Source: Ectocarpus siliculosus
Lineage: Eukaryota > Sar > Phaeophyceae > Ectocarpales > Ectocarpaceae
Assembly (NCBI GenBank): GCA_000310025.1
Contig: FN649729.1
Span: 724,429 to 786,333 of the forward strand
Reading direction: 5' to 3'
Length of the DNA: 61,905 nt
Shown: piece after piece, positions 50,301-61,905 of the stretch
Numbering within the stretch: position 1 is the stretch's first letter
Layout of the letters: the number at the start of each line of letters is the position of its first letter
The notes under the pieces: generated by a model
The model's input: only the letters and a program-made list of their open reading frames with translations
Databases searched by the model: none
What the model was told of the DNA's origin: nothing
Translations under genes and position numbers: made by a program

Positions 50301-51291
50301 GGACTCACTCGTGGACTCTAATAATAGCTAGTGGACGGGCGATGACCACGAGAGACAGAAAAACGCTGCTTGCTGTCTCAGTATGCATGCTGCTGCTGAA
50401 ATTTGCCACAAACAACAAGCAGGCTCGCTGTCGCGAACATTATATGGGAACCGCTCGAAGAAGTTTTAGCGACTGCAAGCGCACTGACTACTGACTATCA
50501 TATTTAATCTTTTAATAGTCTTGTACGGCTGAACACCAACACAACGACGCAATAGTATTATTTCCGAAATCTGGGCGGACTACATTTGTAGATCACCCAA
50601 ATAATACTTCATAGTCAACGTGTCAAGCTTGAACGTACGGCTGTTGCCACTGCTGTGGGTCTTTCGCGGACGTAGAGGTAGGGCAGAGTCCCCCCTACAG
50701 CGATGAGTGGTGAACCAAGGCGATTGCTGCCTGTAGGCGAGTTAGGCTCTCGGAGAGAACTACTTGTTGCAATTTGTCGAGAGCGGTATGTACTGCCGTC
50801 AAGGTTTCATCAAGTCGCCGTGGTGTGCTTTGATCTCCACGTTGCGGGCTTACTTTGACCGGATCGACTTCCTTGATTGACCACACGCTCTTTATATACG
50901 TATACACTGGTGTTCACGGAGCCTCGTACTCTGCTAGTCTCCCGGAGTCGGGTACGAAGAGACATACAACGGTAGTGACACCACGATCACGGCCCTGGGA
51001 AAATGATTCGAGACGAAAGCAGAGCTACGGGCTGGTGTGTCAACAACACGAAGCAGCAGCAGTCACGTAGAAAGGAGTCAGCGAGAAGAGAATAGTTTTT
51101 CACCAACCGTGAACTGCTGTTGGATCTCTGTCCGGGGTATTTAGCTATCCGGTAACGACCAACGCTGGCTAAAATACCCCGGTTTTGTCTTGGAAAATGT
51201 ATAGCTGCGACCGAAGAGTCTCTGGTTGTGCTTCCTTTTTTTTCCGGACCTTTCCTTACGCACAACAACCTGGCGGTCTCTCACACGCGCC
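47155..51291. other. Intergenic region with assembly gap and poly-G
   Basis: No supported gene. It holds the remainder of MITE copy 4, a 56-N gap at 48579-48634 with GGAGACAGA on both sides (a likely repeat collapse), and a run of about 21 G at 48792-48812. A reverse-strand frame at 50698-50907 (RRLDETLTAVHTALDKLQQ then VVLSESLTRLQAAIAL) has a helical, coding-like composition but no start context or homology I can name. The promoter of the zinc-cluster gene should lie near 51100-51290. Confidence 0.5.
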
Positions 51292-54200
51292 ATGGCCGAA
51301 GACAGCAACAACAGCGACAGCAGCACCGCGACGAAAACAGCGGCCATGATCCACCCCGATAGGATCGCGCCAGACCCCACGGAGGGGTGGCGGCGAGGCT
51401 CTCGCGGTGCTCTTCGTAAGTCGTGCGACACGTGCACGTCGTCCAAGACCAAGTGCCAGGGCAGCATTCCTTGTGACCGGTGTAAGAAGAGGAGGATAGA
51501 GTGCAAGTTCAGGTGGGTGAGGGGGGATGGGTGTGTGGGTGGCGGAGGCCTCTCCTTCGCTTGCCTTCTCCCTGGAGAAGCAGGTCGTCTTGATTGTTGG
51601 TACCTACAGACAGCAACGAAGCCGCTCGAGTTTTGTTTCGTTCTGTGGTGTATCTGCCTTGAGTGTAGTACAAATTTTTGTACCCTGTGGTGACACAGGA
51701 AAGCACCACAGCAGTTCGCAGGAGTTGGCAGGGTGTTGCAGAAACAAGAGGCTGCGGCAGCCGAGAGTGCGTTGATTAGGTCACTCGGCAGTGAGGGTCG
51801 GACCCGTGTCGGCTTGCCTCGCACGCATTGAGAGATCCACCCAAAAGTTAGGCCACCTGCCGGGAGTGCGAAGTTTGTTGGGTGCGCAGGCAGGGAGGGC
51901 AGTGTGCGTGTCGAAAGCAGTTTGTCTCAGAGAGCCAGAGAGGCATATTTGTACAATACGAGAGGAGAGAAACGCACACAGACATGAATGAGACTTTATG
52001 TAGATGAGGACCGTGTGCTTGTAGCGCGGGTCGAAGCACACCTCTGTAGCACAGCAGCAGCGGCAGCAGAATCAGCAGCAACAGCCAAGGTCTAGGCTGG
52101 TGCCTCTTTATCGCTTTGTTCGCCCGTCTCCGTCTTCGCAAGTTCAAATGGTACATCGGCCCGAGCGTAGTCTTGTGCATACGAGTGCGACACGTACACT
52201 GGTTGCTCGTGAGGCTGTTGTTACTACCTACATGGAGCTTACAATATCGCTACTATTATGCATTGGTGAGAAGAGAGTACCAGGTGATGCATGGGTTTGA
52301 ACCCGATGCTCGCTCTTTTTCGACGCTCGCTCTCATCCAGCACTTTTTTCTTTTCTTACGATGATACGATGATCGATCGGTCTCGTGAGTTTATTTTTGT
52401 TGCCGAAAACCTGCACATGAGTTCACAACTTGGAATATGCGTATGCACGTGCATGCAATACATGCGACGTCCGTGAGGGGTTTGCGGCTCCGGTTCTCGC
52501 ATCAAGCACTATCATACTCGGTCATTGGGTCCTGTCCTGCTACGCCCGCTCTACGCTCGACAGGATTAGGATTGTGTGAAACATTCCACAAGAAAAGAAG
52601 CTTGGGTGCGTTCCGACGTTCCGACTTGGGTGGAACCTGACAGTTTTGATAAATTTCTTGGCATGCCATTGCTGCTGTCCACTACAGCAGCAGCGGACGG
52701 TAGATGGATACGTTTGCAAAAAAGGCTCGGGATTGATGTGAGGTGTTTTGTCGGGGTGCTAATTCGGTCGCTCTTTTTGGGGGCGAATCGCACATCGATT
52801 ATTCTCTCTGCTGCGTGGGCAACGTTGCGTGGCATATAAAACATAAGATCAAGTACAAAAGCAGCGATAAATACCTGTCTGCACATGGTTGTATGCTACC
52901 GTATTAAATAGAGTTCGAGACAAAAAGTGTGCATCTCTGCATCTGCATCACAAGACCGAGGGCGGTGAAGAAAGGGCTTGAATTATTACCGTTGAGTTCA
53001 GTCGCGGGCCCTGTTTTATGACAGCGTTTTCAAATCCCGGCGGGCGCTGACTGCTTCTACCGTCGAAAAGTTTCGAAATTTCACCGCCAAGCTGCGGAAA
53101 CTCTCTGCTTTACTACTGTCGGAGCCCCAACAGCCGTATTCCGCCCCGTTCCTATGCTTATACATACACCAAAACAGCAAGCGTCGGCGATGCGGCCCCA
53201 AGGCACGCGCGGAAGATGAAAAGCGGCCGCGCACCGGCATGGACGCGCAGCAGCAAGCCGGCCTTGCCATCAAGGACAGCCCCGAGCACAAGGCTGCCGT
53301 GTACCAACAGCACGCGGGCGTGCCGCACCCGCCCTCGCCGCCCTTGCCCCCCATCGGCACGATCGCCGGCCTCGACAGCAGCAGCAACAACATGACCGGC
53401 GGCGGCGGCGGCGGCGGTGGCCTCCCCGTGTCCAACCCCAAGTTCGGGGGGCCCATCACGAGCGACAGCCTGTCCGGCCTGGTCGAGCTCATCGCGCCCA
53501 CCCTCTCCGACACGGGCGGCAGCGGCAGCAGCGCCAGCATCAGCGCCAGCATCAACGCCAGCATCAGCTCCAGCTGCCACGGCGGCGGGGAGGCCGCCTA
53601 CAGCCACCACGCCGCGGCCGCCTCCGGCAACAACCGATACACGGCGATCCCGGGACTGAACGCGGAAGGGGTTTCGCCTTTCCTTGGCGGGGGCGGCACG
53701 AGCCCCCCGCACCACAACCAACACGGAGCCAGCAGAGGCGGCGCGAACAATCGACCCGGCTTCCCCCCGTCGTCGTCGGTAGCGGCGGGGGCGACGCTGT
53801 CGAGCCTATCTGCGGCCATAGACCACACCTCGAGGCAGCAGCCGGGCGGCGGCGGCGGCGGCGGCGGCGGCGCTCGGGATAGCTTGGTGGCGTCGCGGTC
53901 GGCGCCGCCCTTGTGTGCTGCCGCCGGGGGGGGGGCGCCTTCTTCGACCCCGCCGTCGTGCCCCGTCCGAGACCTACCCGCACGGGCCAAGTCTATGGGG
54001 GACACCCCGGGAGGCTTCGGGGAGGCCGGGGGCGGAGGCGGCGGAGGCGGAGGCGTCCAGGCTGGCTTCTTCCCGAAAGGGTCGATGGGGAGCACCTTCA
54101 TGCGACAGCAGGACGGCGGCAGCGAGGGGAGGCAACACGCCTCCTCCGCCTTGGGAGCCCCGTTGCCGCAGCAGCAACAGCTGCCTCCGAGGAGGTCGCT

Positions 54201-57200
54201 CCCGATGACCTTGGACGGCCGGTCGAAGACCCACCTGAAGACCTTCATGCGGACCGTGGGCTCCCTTATTCTCCTGCCCGGCGCCGGCGCTATCCGGAGC
54301 GCTGTTTTTGGAGACGCCGGCGGTGGGGATCCGGAGCAGTTGCCGGATGCACCAACCGCCGCGGATCCCGGCAGCGCTGAGGATGTCGGAGTTAAGCGGG
54401 AAGGGCGGCCGGTGGCCGCCGAGGAGGATGGCGGCATCGTGGACGTGTTCGCCGAAGCGTGCAGAGCGGAGGCGTGGGCGGCCGCTGCCGTCGGCGCTCA
54501 GTTCAGCGGAGCCTCGGAGGAGGAGTGCAAGGATTACCAGTCTCGCGCGATGGGGGCCCTGTCTCGGTGCCTGGATGCACCCCTGCCGGAGGTGCGTGTA
54601 GCCTGTAGTGTTTTTGTTATTGCCGTTTGCCTTTGAGAGTATTCATTCACAATCACCCCCGCGTGCTGTGTTTGTGCTGCTGGGGTAGTACCCCGCGGCG
54701 TTTTGTTAGGTAATACGATACCCGCTTTTTAAAATTTTGCGTCCCCAAGACTGAAAGTTAGAACGTATCCAAATGAGTATTGTTTTCAGAACGGTAACAC
54801 ATGCATGCCTGATCTTGTAGCATACCACCCGACACAACAAACACGTCTTGATGAACATGCAGCACACCATTACGTGCTGTATTTGTTCTGTTGGTGCTGC
54901 TTGTGTGCTGCTGCTCCTTGCTGCCGTGCCAGTAATGTTAGTGCGAGCGCGCGTGCTCTGATTTATTTGATGAAGCAAAGGTGTGCGTAGTTTTCTGCGT
55001 TGAAAGTGGCGCCAGAGCAGCAGTGGCAATGACCCGTGATCCTGCCATCCCTCGGATGCACCGTCGTGGACCCAAATAACTTAACTCTTCTTCAGGTGGC
55101 GTCCGTGATGCTCCTTCTCTGCCTCTTCTGGATGCACTCCATGGAAACAAGAAAGGTGAGCCACTCCGAAGCCGTTGGCGCGCCCACAACAGCAATCGGT
55201 GGTATCGGGTCTGTGCGCAGCTGCAGCACGCGGGGCTTATATTGTAGCTGCTCATCGTTGGAAGGACACGTCAGGCTCTACTCGCCCGGAGCGCATACGC
55301 ATTGGGCTCCACAGCAGCGCGCTATTGCTCGACGCGGTCGAATACCCCCAATACGAGTTTCGGTTTGAGACGCCCGGCCGTTGGTAGCGTTAGGTTGACG
55401 CCCTCCGCCAGGGCTTTGTGGGACGCGACCCGCGACTTGACTCGTCTTCGTGCGGCGGCGGCAGACTGAGCGCAGCCAGGGGGAAAACGTGTTGCGGGAG
55501 TGAGGGGCGTGGAGGCGCGACTCGATGTGGTGTTGGTTAACACGACACGATGCACATGTACATACGACGCGGGCCCCTCGTGTTTCTTTCGGGAGACTTG
55601 GTTAACTCTTCCCGTTTCCTTTCCTCTGCATGACGCGGGGCTGGTTGCACAGGTCGCGAGGTACTTCGGCTTTGCTCAGCAAGTGGGGCTAGAGCTAGGG
55701 TCGCTGATGCCCGAGGAGCTGCGACACACGATTGCCTTCGTCGCTTGCTTGGTGACGATGACCCTCAATCTGGATCAGGTGGGCCTCTTTGCCCTCAGTG
55801 ATGGTACGCACTTCGTGTTTCTTTGGGGTTTTGCTTGGTTTTCGTTAACAAGGGAACTCCTCTTTGGGTCCAGCAATGGCCTTCGTCGCTTCCTTGGTGA
55901 CGATGACCCTCGATCTGGATTCAGGTGGGCCTCTTTACCCTCAGCGTTAGGGTTACAGTCCCTCTGTATGCCTGGAAGACGGCACAGCGTTAATCCTCTA
56001 GGGGTACTGCTTCGTGCCTCAAAAGATGGCTCAGCGTTAATGAATCGTGTGTGCGCGCCGCTGCAGGTGGGTTCCTTCTCCCTCCAAGTGAAAGACCAAG
56101 CGGTGTGGGGGGTGTCCTTGCGGGACAACAGCTGCAGGCCCGGCGTTGACCCCTTTGTCCTGGCGCTAACGGCGCTCACGGTAGCCTGCAACGAGATGCT
56201 CCACGACGGGGCAGGCAGAGGCGGCCAGGGTGCCATCGGAGCCGGCGGCCTGTCTCCCCGTGTAGCCCCGTCGAAGGTACGGCTAGCGACCACACTTTCA
56301 GAACCCGAAATCTAGGCTCAAAACTTAGGAACTTGGCCGCAAGGACAGCAGTTGTTGAGCCAAGAAGCCTACACTATTGTAATGATAGTCGCGATTGGAG
56401 TACCTCGTATGTATGTATGCATAGGGACGATAAGAACCGATCCTCGGCTATAATAAGGGGCTCTTAAGTTCGGCTAGGGGGGCTAGCTGAGTTTGCATCC
56501 CAGCTTGTGCAGCGCTTGTGTGTCTGCGTATGTCTCTCCGTGTTTTCGGTGTTTGTGTTCGGGCAAGAACTCGATGCGTTGGCTGACGATGCTTCTGCTT
56601 GTACGCCTTGATCCCTTTATCTCGATCTCACAGGCGTCCTCTCGGTAGTCGATCTCCCTCGTGGTATTTACTCTATTGGGCGATTTTGACATACCTCTAT
56701 GAACTTCTCCGAGTCTATTGGTCCAGTGTTGACCTAACTCATGACTTGTCCTAATTGGTCCATTTTGACCTACCCCTTTGACTGTCCGTCCAAAAGGTGT
56801 TGACCGACTTGCTGACGAAAGCTGCCAAGGCTCTCGAGGCCGACGCTCGAGACGGCAACCGGAACCCCGAGCACGTCCTGGCCTTGCTCCACGGCCTCAG
56901 GGGTGAGAGAGGGAGGGGGGGGGGCGGGGGGGCGACTCTTCATGTTTTGCATGCTTAGCGTTTGTGACCACGCGTCCTCGAGAGGACGGAGCGTTGTTCC
57001 CACAGGACCGAATCACCGATGCCCAATCGTTCCTTCCTGAGAGGGAGGGAGGGAGGGAAAGGGAGAAGAAAAAAAGCATCGCTGGGGTGCAAATGGTGCG
57101 GGGGCACTAGCACTTGAGACTGCTTTACCCTTGCGCATGTAGCGTGGACGCGTGTCCCCCTCCCGGGTTGTGTAGCTACACGCGACGGGTTTTGCCGAAT

Positions 57201-59110
57201 CATGCTCCCGCAGCAGTGTTTTGCTTGCTCTCTCGTTGACCCAGAACAACGATATCCCAACCTTTCCGGCACACGCAGCCTTCACGCATGCGGCTCGTGG
57301 CGAAGCCGAGGATGCGGAGGCCTCCGGCAGGCTCATGCTCGCGATCATCGACCGGCACGCGGCCGTCCTCCACCTCCCGCTCACCTTCACCCTGGCCGAG
57401 GCCTCCCGAAGGCTGCTCGCAGCCGCCGCGGAGCGCTCCTCTCGGCCGGCGCCGGAGGGGGTGCACGTCGAAGCTCTGGGAGCGGCGGTGACCAAGCTGA
57501 GCTTCGCGCGCTCGACGCAAGCGGTGAAGCCGGGTGCCGGTGGTGTTGCGGCGGCGACGGGGGGCGGCGGCGGGTGGTGCGCGTTTGGCGACGACATCCT
57601 GGCGGCGTTTGCGGGCGCCGGTGGTGGCGGCGATAGCGGTGGAGACGTCTTGTCGGAGGTGAGAGGGCTGGCGCTGGCGTGGGAGACTGGTACATGTAGC
57701 TGCTACGGAACTAGCTGGGTGTTGCTTTTTGTGCTCGAGGTGGTTTGCTTTTCTATCCTGCGGCCGTTCTTTTGTTTGTTTGGGTGCCACACTTGCTCGT
57801 CTTGTGATCATATCGTCTGCCCGTTGTTGGAAATTGCTTATTGACTTGAAAATCTATGGATTACTTAATCCGGCTTGTTTGCCGTGCCGTCTCCGGCATT
57901 GCTGTCTTGCACGCGATTTTCTGGGGCATGAACCACCGGCCAATTGCCTTACTCCCGAGGCGGCTCGTACTTGAATGTTAAGGTACCGCACCCCGTAGAC
58001 CGACTTTCAAAGCTCGACCACTTGGCAGCGAGACCAATGACGGTGCCGAAAATGGCAGCGTTGGAACGGTCTCGTCCAGAGCTTTTTCCGAAACCGCATC
58101 AGTTGGTTTTGGAGTTTTCTTCGTCGTGGAGTAGAATCGAGCTTTGAAATTAGATTCAGGTGGTGTGCTATCTCAAGCGACCCACGGCATGCGAGGCACT
58201 TCCCCGACTGCTGTCCTTTTCTCACGCAACACAACGCAACCATGCCCTTCCGCATCCTTGCTGCCCCCCCTCTCTCGACCTAACCTGTCATGTCACCCCC
58301 CAGGCGGCCAACGACAACAGAGATCGCTCCAGATCGGGCTCCATGTCGCCTCCCCCCCGCCGCTCCGTCCGACCGCTCTCTCGCGCCGCCATCGCGAGCC
58401 AGAGCTGGCAACCAACCACCGGCGGCGCCGCCATGCCCATCCCTAGCAGCAGCGCCGGCGGGGCGAGCGGCAGGGAATCGTCGGCCTCGTTGCCGAGATG
58501 GAGCGGGGGGGGGGCGGCGCCCGCGGGAGCTCCTTCTTCTTCTTGTTCTAGTGGCGTGCACCGTTCGGTGCTGCTGGGAAGCAACGCGGCCGCGGCGCCG
58601 AGCGACTGGGTCGACCGGGTGCGGAAGATGCCGACTATCGCCTCGTCGCCGCGTGCGTCCAGCCCAAACGTCGTCCACCGCATGGGCGGCAACGGCGGCG
58701 GTAACGGCGGCGACGTTCGATCCCCTTCCCCGCGGCAGGAAGACAACAACTGCACGAGCCCTCGCTCCATGGGCATGCTGCATCCGGGGCCGATGCCGTC
58801 GGCCGCTCCGAGCGTGGGCGTCAAGTACATGTCGGAGCCCCGCGACAACCTTGCGCTTCTGTCCACGGTCGCGGCGCCGGGGGGGTACAACAATCCCCCG
58901 CGGCGAGCGTCGTACGAGGACAGGAGCGGGGCGGAGAGGCAGCAGGCTGCCCGCCAGCGGCTCGCGGGGCAGCCGGGTGGGGGGGGCGCCGCGGACCGTG
59001 ACGGAGGCGATGACCTACCCCCACCGGCGAACCCGGGCCTCGCCACCGGCATGTCTTTCGACCCGAACAGGGATGACGGTACCTTCCAGTTCACGCTTGG
59101 ACCGTCTTAG
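51292..59110 (+). CDS. Zn2Cys6 (GAL4-type) zinc-cluster protein, putative transcription factor
   Basis: Exons: 51292-51512 (ATG), 53178-54591, 55096-55155, 55653-55778, 56067-56276, 56797-56902, 57245-57658 and 58304-59110 (TAG); about 1118 residues. Residues 45-71 form C-x2-C-x6-C-x5-C-x2-C-x6-C (CDTC, then CQGSIPC, DRC, KKRRIEC), the fungal-type binuclear zinc cluster that binds DNA. The next splice continues with a basic run (SKRRRCGPKARAEDEKRPR), a likely nuclear signal. A long Gly/Ser/Pro/His-rich region follows (exon 2), then helical segments around MLLLCLFWMHSMETRK, VARYFGFAQQVGLELGSL and PEELRHTIAFVACL, as in middle regions of such factors. The last exon is Ser/Pro/Arg-rich. The exon 6 to 7 junction is unresolved: phase 1 at 56902, phase 0 at 57245. 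Target genes are unknown. Confidence 0.75.
55731..55946 (+). repeat. Exon-intron boundary duplicated within the next intron
   Basis: 55731-55802 spans the end of exon 55653-55778, its donor and 24 bases of intron. It recurs at 55876-55946 with few changes (CTTCGTCGCTT-CTTGGTGACG, ATGACCCTC-ATCTGGAT, CAGGTGGGCCTCTTT-CCCTCAG). The copy has one extra T before CAG|GTGGGC and lies 145 bases downstream inside the intron 55779-56066. Confidence 0.8.
56941..57040 (-). mobile_element. LINE 3'-end fragment in the zinc-cluster gene
   Basis: The reverse complement matches 2988-3091 of the LINE: AGGAAGGAACGATT, CATCGGTGATT-GGTCCTGT, GGAACAA-GCTCCGTCC and TCTCGAGGACGCGTGGTC, ending in GCATGCAAAACAT. It is a severely 5'-truncated insertion, opposite to the host gene, inside the intron 56903-57244. 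Confidence 0.8.
57976..58190. mobile_element. MITE-like element, copy 5
   Basis: Left GTTAAGGTACCGCACCCCGT and GACCGACTTTCAAAGC. The interior has GACGGTGCCGAAAATGGCAG and CGTTGGAACGGTCTCGTCC, then TCTTCGTCGTGGAGTAGAAT. The right end CTTTGAAATTAGATTC-GGTGGTGTGCTATCTCAAGCGAC is the imperfect reverse complement of the left. It lies in the intron 57659-58303 of the zinc-cluster gene. Confidence 0.7.
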
Positions 59111-61905
59111 GACGTTCGTTGCGTTCTTGGGGTGTTTTCGTGTTTCGTGTGGAGTCCTCTCCTTTTGCGGCGTGTTATCTCATCTTGTTTCGTGGAGAGC
59201 ACGATTTCTGCACGGCGAGGTTCAATTGGTTGATGTTTCTGTTGTGCTACGTTCGGTGTGCCGGGGGGAGGGGGGGGGGGTGGTGGCTGTTAGTTGTGAG
59301 AGCTCTTTGTTTATTTTTTTGTTCCGCGCTCGAAAGCTTTGACGTGGAAGCGGCGACGAAGCACCGAGTAGAAGCGCCTGTGTGATGCACGAACGAGTGC
59401 GAGTGTATGCGCGCGTATGTTTTGTGTGCTGACATTCGTGCAACAGCCGGTCAGTTTAGCTGCCCGCGAGCGCGACGCCACGAGTGTGCCTTGGGAGAAC
59501 TGTCGCTGCAAACTCGATCCGTCGTTGGCATACACACACGCTGAGAAGGGGCACCGCAGGATCGTTAGTTCGGCATCAGTGTGAAGCGATGACAATATGT
59601 GCTTCGTGAAGCAACGCCTGCCCCTGCGCGCAGGCTTCATGGGTTCGGGTGGGGTGTGCTAAGACCGCAAACCCTTTGTAATCCTGAGCGTGGTATGATA
59701 CTGTGTTTTGGTTGCATGCGTATGTGCCCCCCTTTCTTAGCCCCTTTTGTTTTGGACATGGATGCGTTTTTTTTTCTTTTCGTGCGTAAACTCCGGCAGG
59801 GCGTTTCATGCTGTACTGAACGAGAAGGGTTTCTTCGTGGGTAGAAGGCGGTGCGTATCATACCACTGTATTGCATGGGAGCCAGCGTGTGTCGATAAGC
59901 CCTTGTGGCGGACTGTAACAACACGATGGCGCCGGCCGTTGTAGCATGATGGGGAAATATGTCGGCGTGGTGGGTGAAACAGGCGGCTGTAGGGTGTAAT
60001 GCGCCCTCTGTACTTGTGAATCGTGTCTTTTCTTTCTCTTTTTGCGATGTACTCGGCGTTGACGCATTATTTCTTGCACCTGCGCGATTAACTGCGTTGC
60101 GTGCCCTGGGTGTCCATGAAACATGTAGGTTGCAGGCCTGTAATTGCCCGTATATCCACCTGCTTGCATGTGTGAACTCCGGTTCGTTCGGTTGTCGGTG
60201 TCTGCGCAAACGGCAGTGCAAGGTGGTGGCCACACGGGCGGCGGAAAGTAGTTGTACCGTCGATCTAGATTTGTTTATTGCGCTCATCATCTACCATTGT
60301 TTTTAGTGTGTTGGTCGTTTCTTGATAGAGAGTTGTCTTTTTTGAATCAGTTGGTTGGATGTATATATGTACGGTGAAACAAGTTATGCATACGATGATG
60401 CGGGAGAAGTTTATTAATATTGAAAAATGTTTTGATGCTTGGCTTATCGGGTTTTTCTCTTGAAATACAAGTTGTTAAGAATTAGCCAAGTAGAGTGGTC
60501 TCGTTGACTTGCAAATAACATTGCCTGTTCTCGATCGATTTTATCCTAAAGCAAGATAAGAGAGTCTACTAAAACGACCATCTGAACAACATTGCCGCGG
60601 GCAAGGCCCGTGATGCCGTAGTCTATTGTTGTCGTTCTCCTGAGGAACCGCCGAGTGGCACATCCATCTTGAACTCTTGAACCACAGACATGTGAACTGT
60701 GCGGCGAATTTTTTGTTTAGAAAGTAAACATAACCTCACAGAAGACTACCCGTTCGAGATACCTCAGTCGAAAGGGATGTGTTGAAGTGTTTTCAGTAAG
60801 AGGATTGAAACCGACTGGAAACTGGGCTTATTTTTTTTTCGCTGAGAGAAGAAGACACATGTCTTCCTCAGATCTGAGATATATTAGCTTTAGCGGGCCT
60901 TACCTGTGTTTCTACGATTGATTCCCGTTCGTGTGTCCGGACTGTCGCCGCAGAGCGTCAAGTACAGCGGTCATGTCATCACGTCATCACAGGGTCACGT
61001 CAAAAGTGCGACGCTTGTGCAATCAGTTTTACGTTTGCCCTGTCTGGGACGGTACCCTCCTCAGAACTTACGCAAGAGATAAGACGCGAGAAAAATCCGA
61101 ACGAGTAGGTATCCACAGTAACGAAATGTGTGCGTTCGTATCAACAGCTGCAAATGTGTGCGTTCATTTAATTTGTCAACAAGCAGTGTTGCTCAAAACG
61201 TCTTAGCCAATCCAGAAGCAACACGCGGCACCCGCAGTCGCTGCACACGGCGTGAAGCCGAGTGCAGACATTCTGAAGATGGATACGATCGACACTCGTC
61301 TGCCATTGACCGGCAGCTCGGCGCACACCAGCCCGAAGCACAACCTTAACAAGAGCGGGCGCCGTTAACTTGGTCTATTACATCGGACCACGAGTCTGCT
61401 GGCAGCCGACTTAATTTTCTCACCAAAACATCTAGAAGCACTTCTACTAGTATATACCCGAAACCCAAATCCGCACGCAACACACTTGACAAACGATTGA
61501 AAGTAGATGCCGTCACCTTTACTGCACTAGTGACGTCTAATCTAGCTCACGCTCTGCAATGGAATGCATGAACACTCTGTCCTCCCCCCCCCCCCCCCCC
61601 GTCTCTCTTAACAGGATAAAGCGTAACCCCCGTGGGACTCCCCCAAAACCTCACGGGGCTTCCCGCTTGGGGATGTGAGAACTTGGGTCCCGTGAAAACC
61701 CCGGGTGGTCCCTTCCCGGGTTTTCCGGGATGCGAGGGCCAAGGGCTACCCCCTGCATGCCCGACTATTAATACACCCCCCCCCCCTGTCTCCCTCTCCC
61801 TAAAACTTTTTGGGTCGACGGAAAACGGGGTGGGAACTTGGGGCGTTTAATCCCGCGCAAAAACAATATTTCTGAAACCCGAACGGACTATAAAAAAAAA
61901 AAAAA
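59111..61905. other. 3' flank of the zinc-cluster gene to window end
   Basis: No supported gene. The first few hundred bases are the probable 3' UTR. From about 61580 onward there are poly-C runs, gene-unlike GC-rich text and a terminal poly-A, resembling low-quality contig-end sequence. Confidence 0.5.

Noticed and set aside
50695-50907. Reverse-strand ORF with a helical Leu/Gln-rich segment
   Set aside because: No homology, no start context and isolated; noted in the intergenic entry only.
53158-53724. Long antisense and alternative-frame ORFs over the zinc-cluster gene's second exon
   Set aside because: They are shadows of GC-rich, low-complexity codons; the forward frame alone connects through matched splice phases.

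Overview
This window is eukaryotic nuclear DNA. It carries six multi-exon genes with spliceosomal introns (mostly GT-AG, one GC-AG), introns of a few hundred bases to about 1.8 kb, and many simple repeats and transposon remnants. There are three runs of N (12082-12181, 34290-34389, 48579-48634), and homopolymer runs at both ends suggest a draft scaffold. Poly-Gly, poly-Ala and poly-Ser inserts in conserved proteins, long introns and largely alternating gene orientation suggest a stramenopile, most likely a brown alga. That assignment is inference from style, not from a marker gene. I rebuilt the exons by hand from reading frame, splice signals, intron phase and remembered family conservation.

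Layout: (1) 69-9446, +, the 3' two thirds of a MON2/SEC7-related Golgi trafficking gene, with a decayed LINE in one intron and a SINE tail in another. (2) 12505-22935, -, a near complete PRMT5-type arginine methyltransferase in 12 exons, with a one-base frameshift in the last exon. (3) 23191-26600, +, a SAP-domain SARNP/THO1-like mRNA-export protein, head to head with PRMT5 across 255 bp. (4) 27717-33918, -, a kinesin motor plus coiled-coil tail, lacking its 5' end. (5) 37508-47154, +, a SAM-dependent methyltransferase-like protein with C-terminal TPR-like segments, lacking its 5' end. (6) 51292-59110, +, a Zn2Cys6 (GAL4-type) zinc-cluster protein with long disordered regions.

Between and inside the genes lie a five-copy MITE-like family of about 200 bp, two copies of a SINE, one of them with a tRNA-like head, 3' tails of the same LINE at two other places, a large imperfect palindrome, two short hairpins, tandem arrays with periods of about 68, 90 and 220 bp, and microsatellites. 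The genes do not form a pathway or operon. The only clear functional pairing is the divergent PRMT5/SARNP-like pair, both acting in nuclear RNA and chromatin processes. I found no CRISPR array, rRNA, convincing tRNA or prokaryote-like operon. The most useful leads are structural: partial exon copies inside introns, a stop codon apparently supplied by a MITE, and the PRMT5 frameshift.
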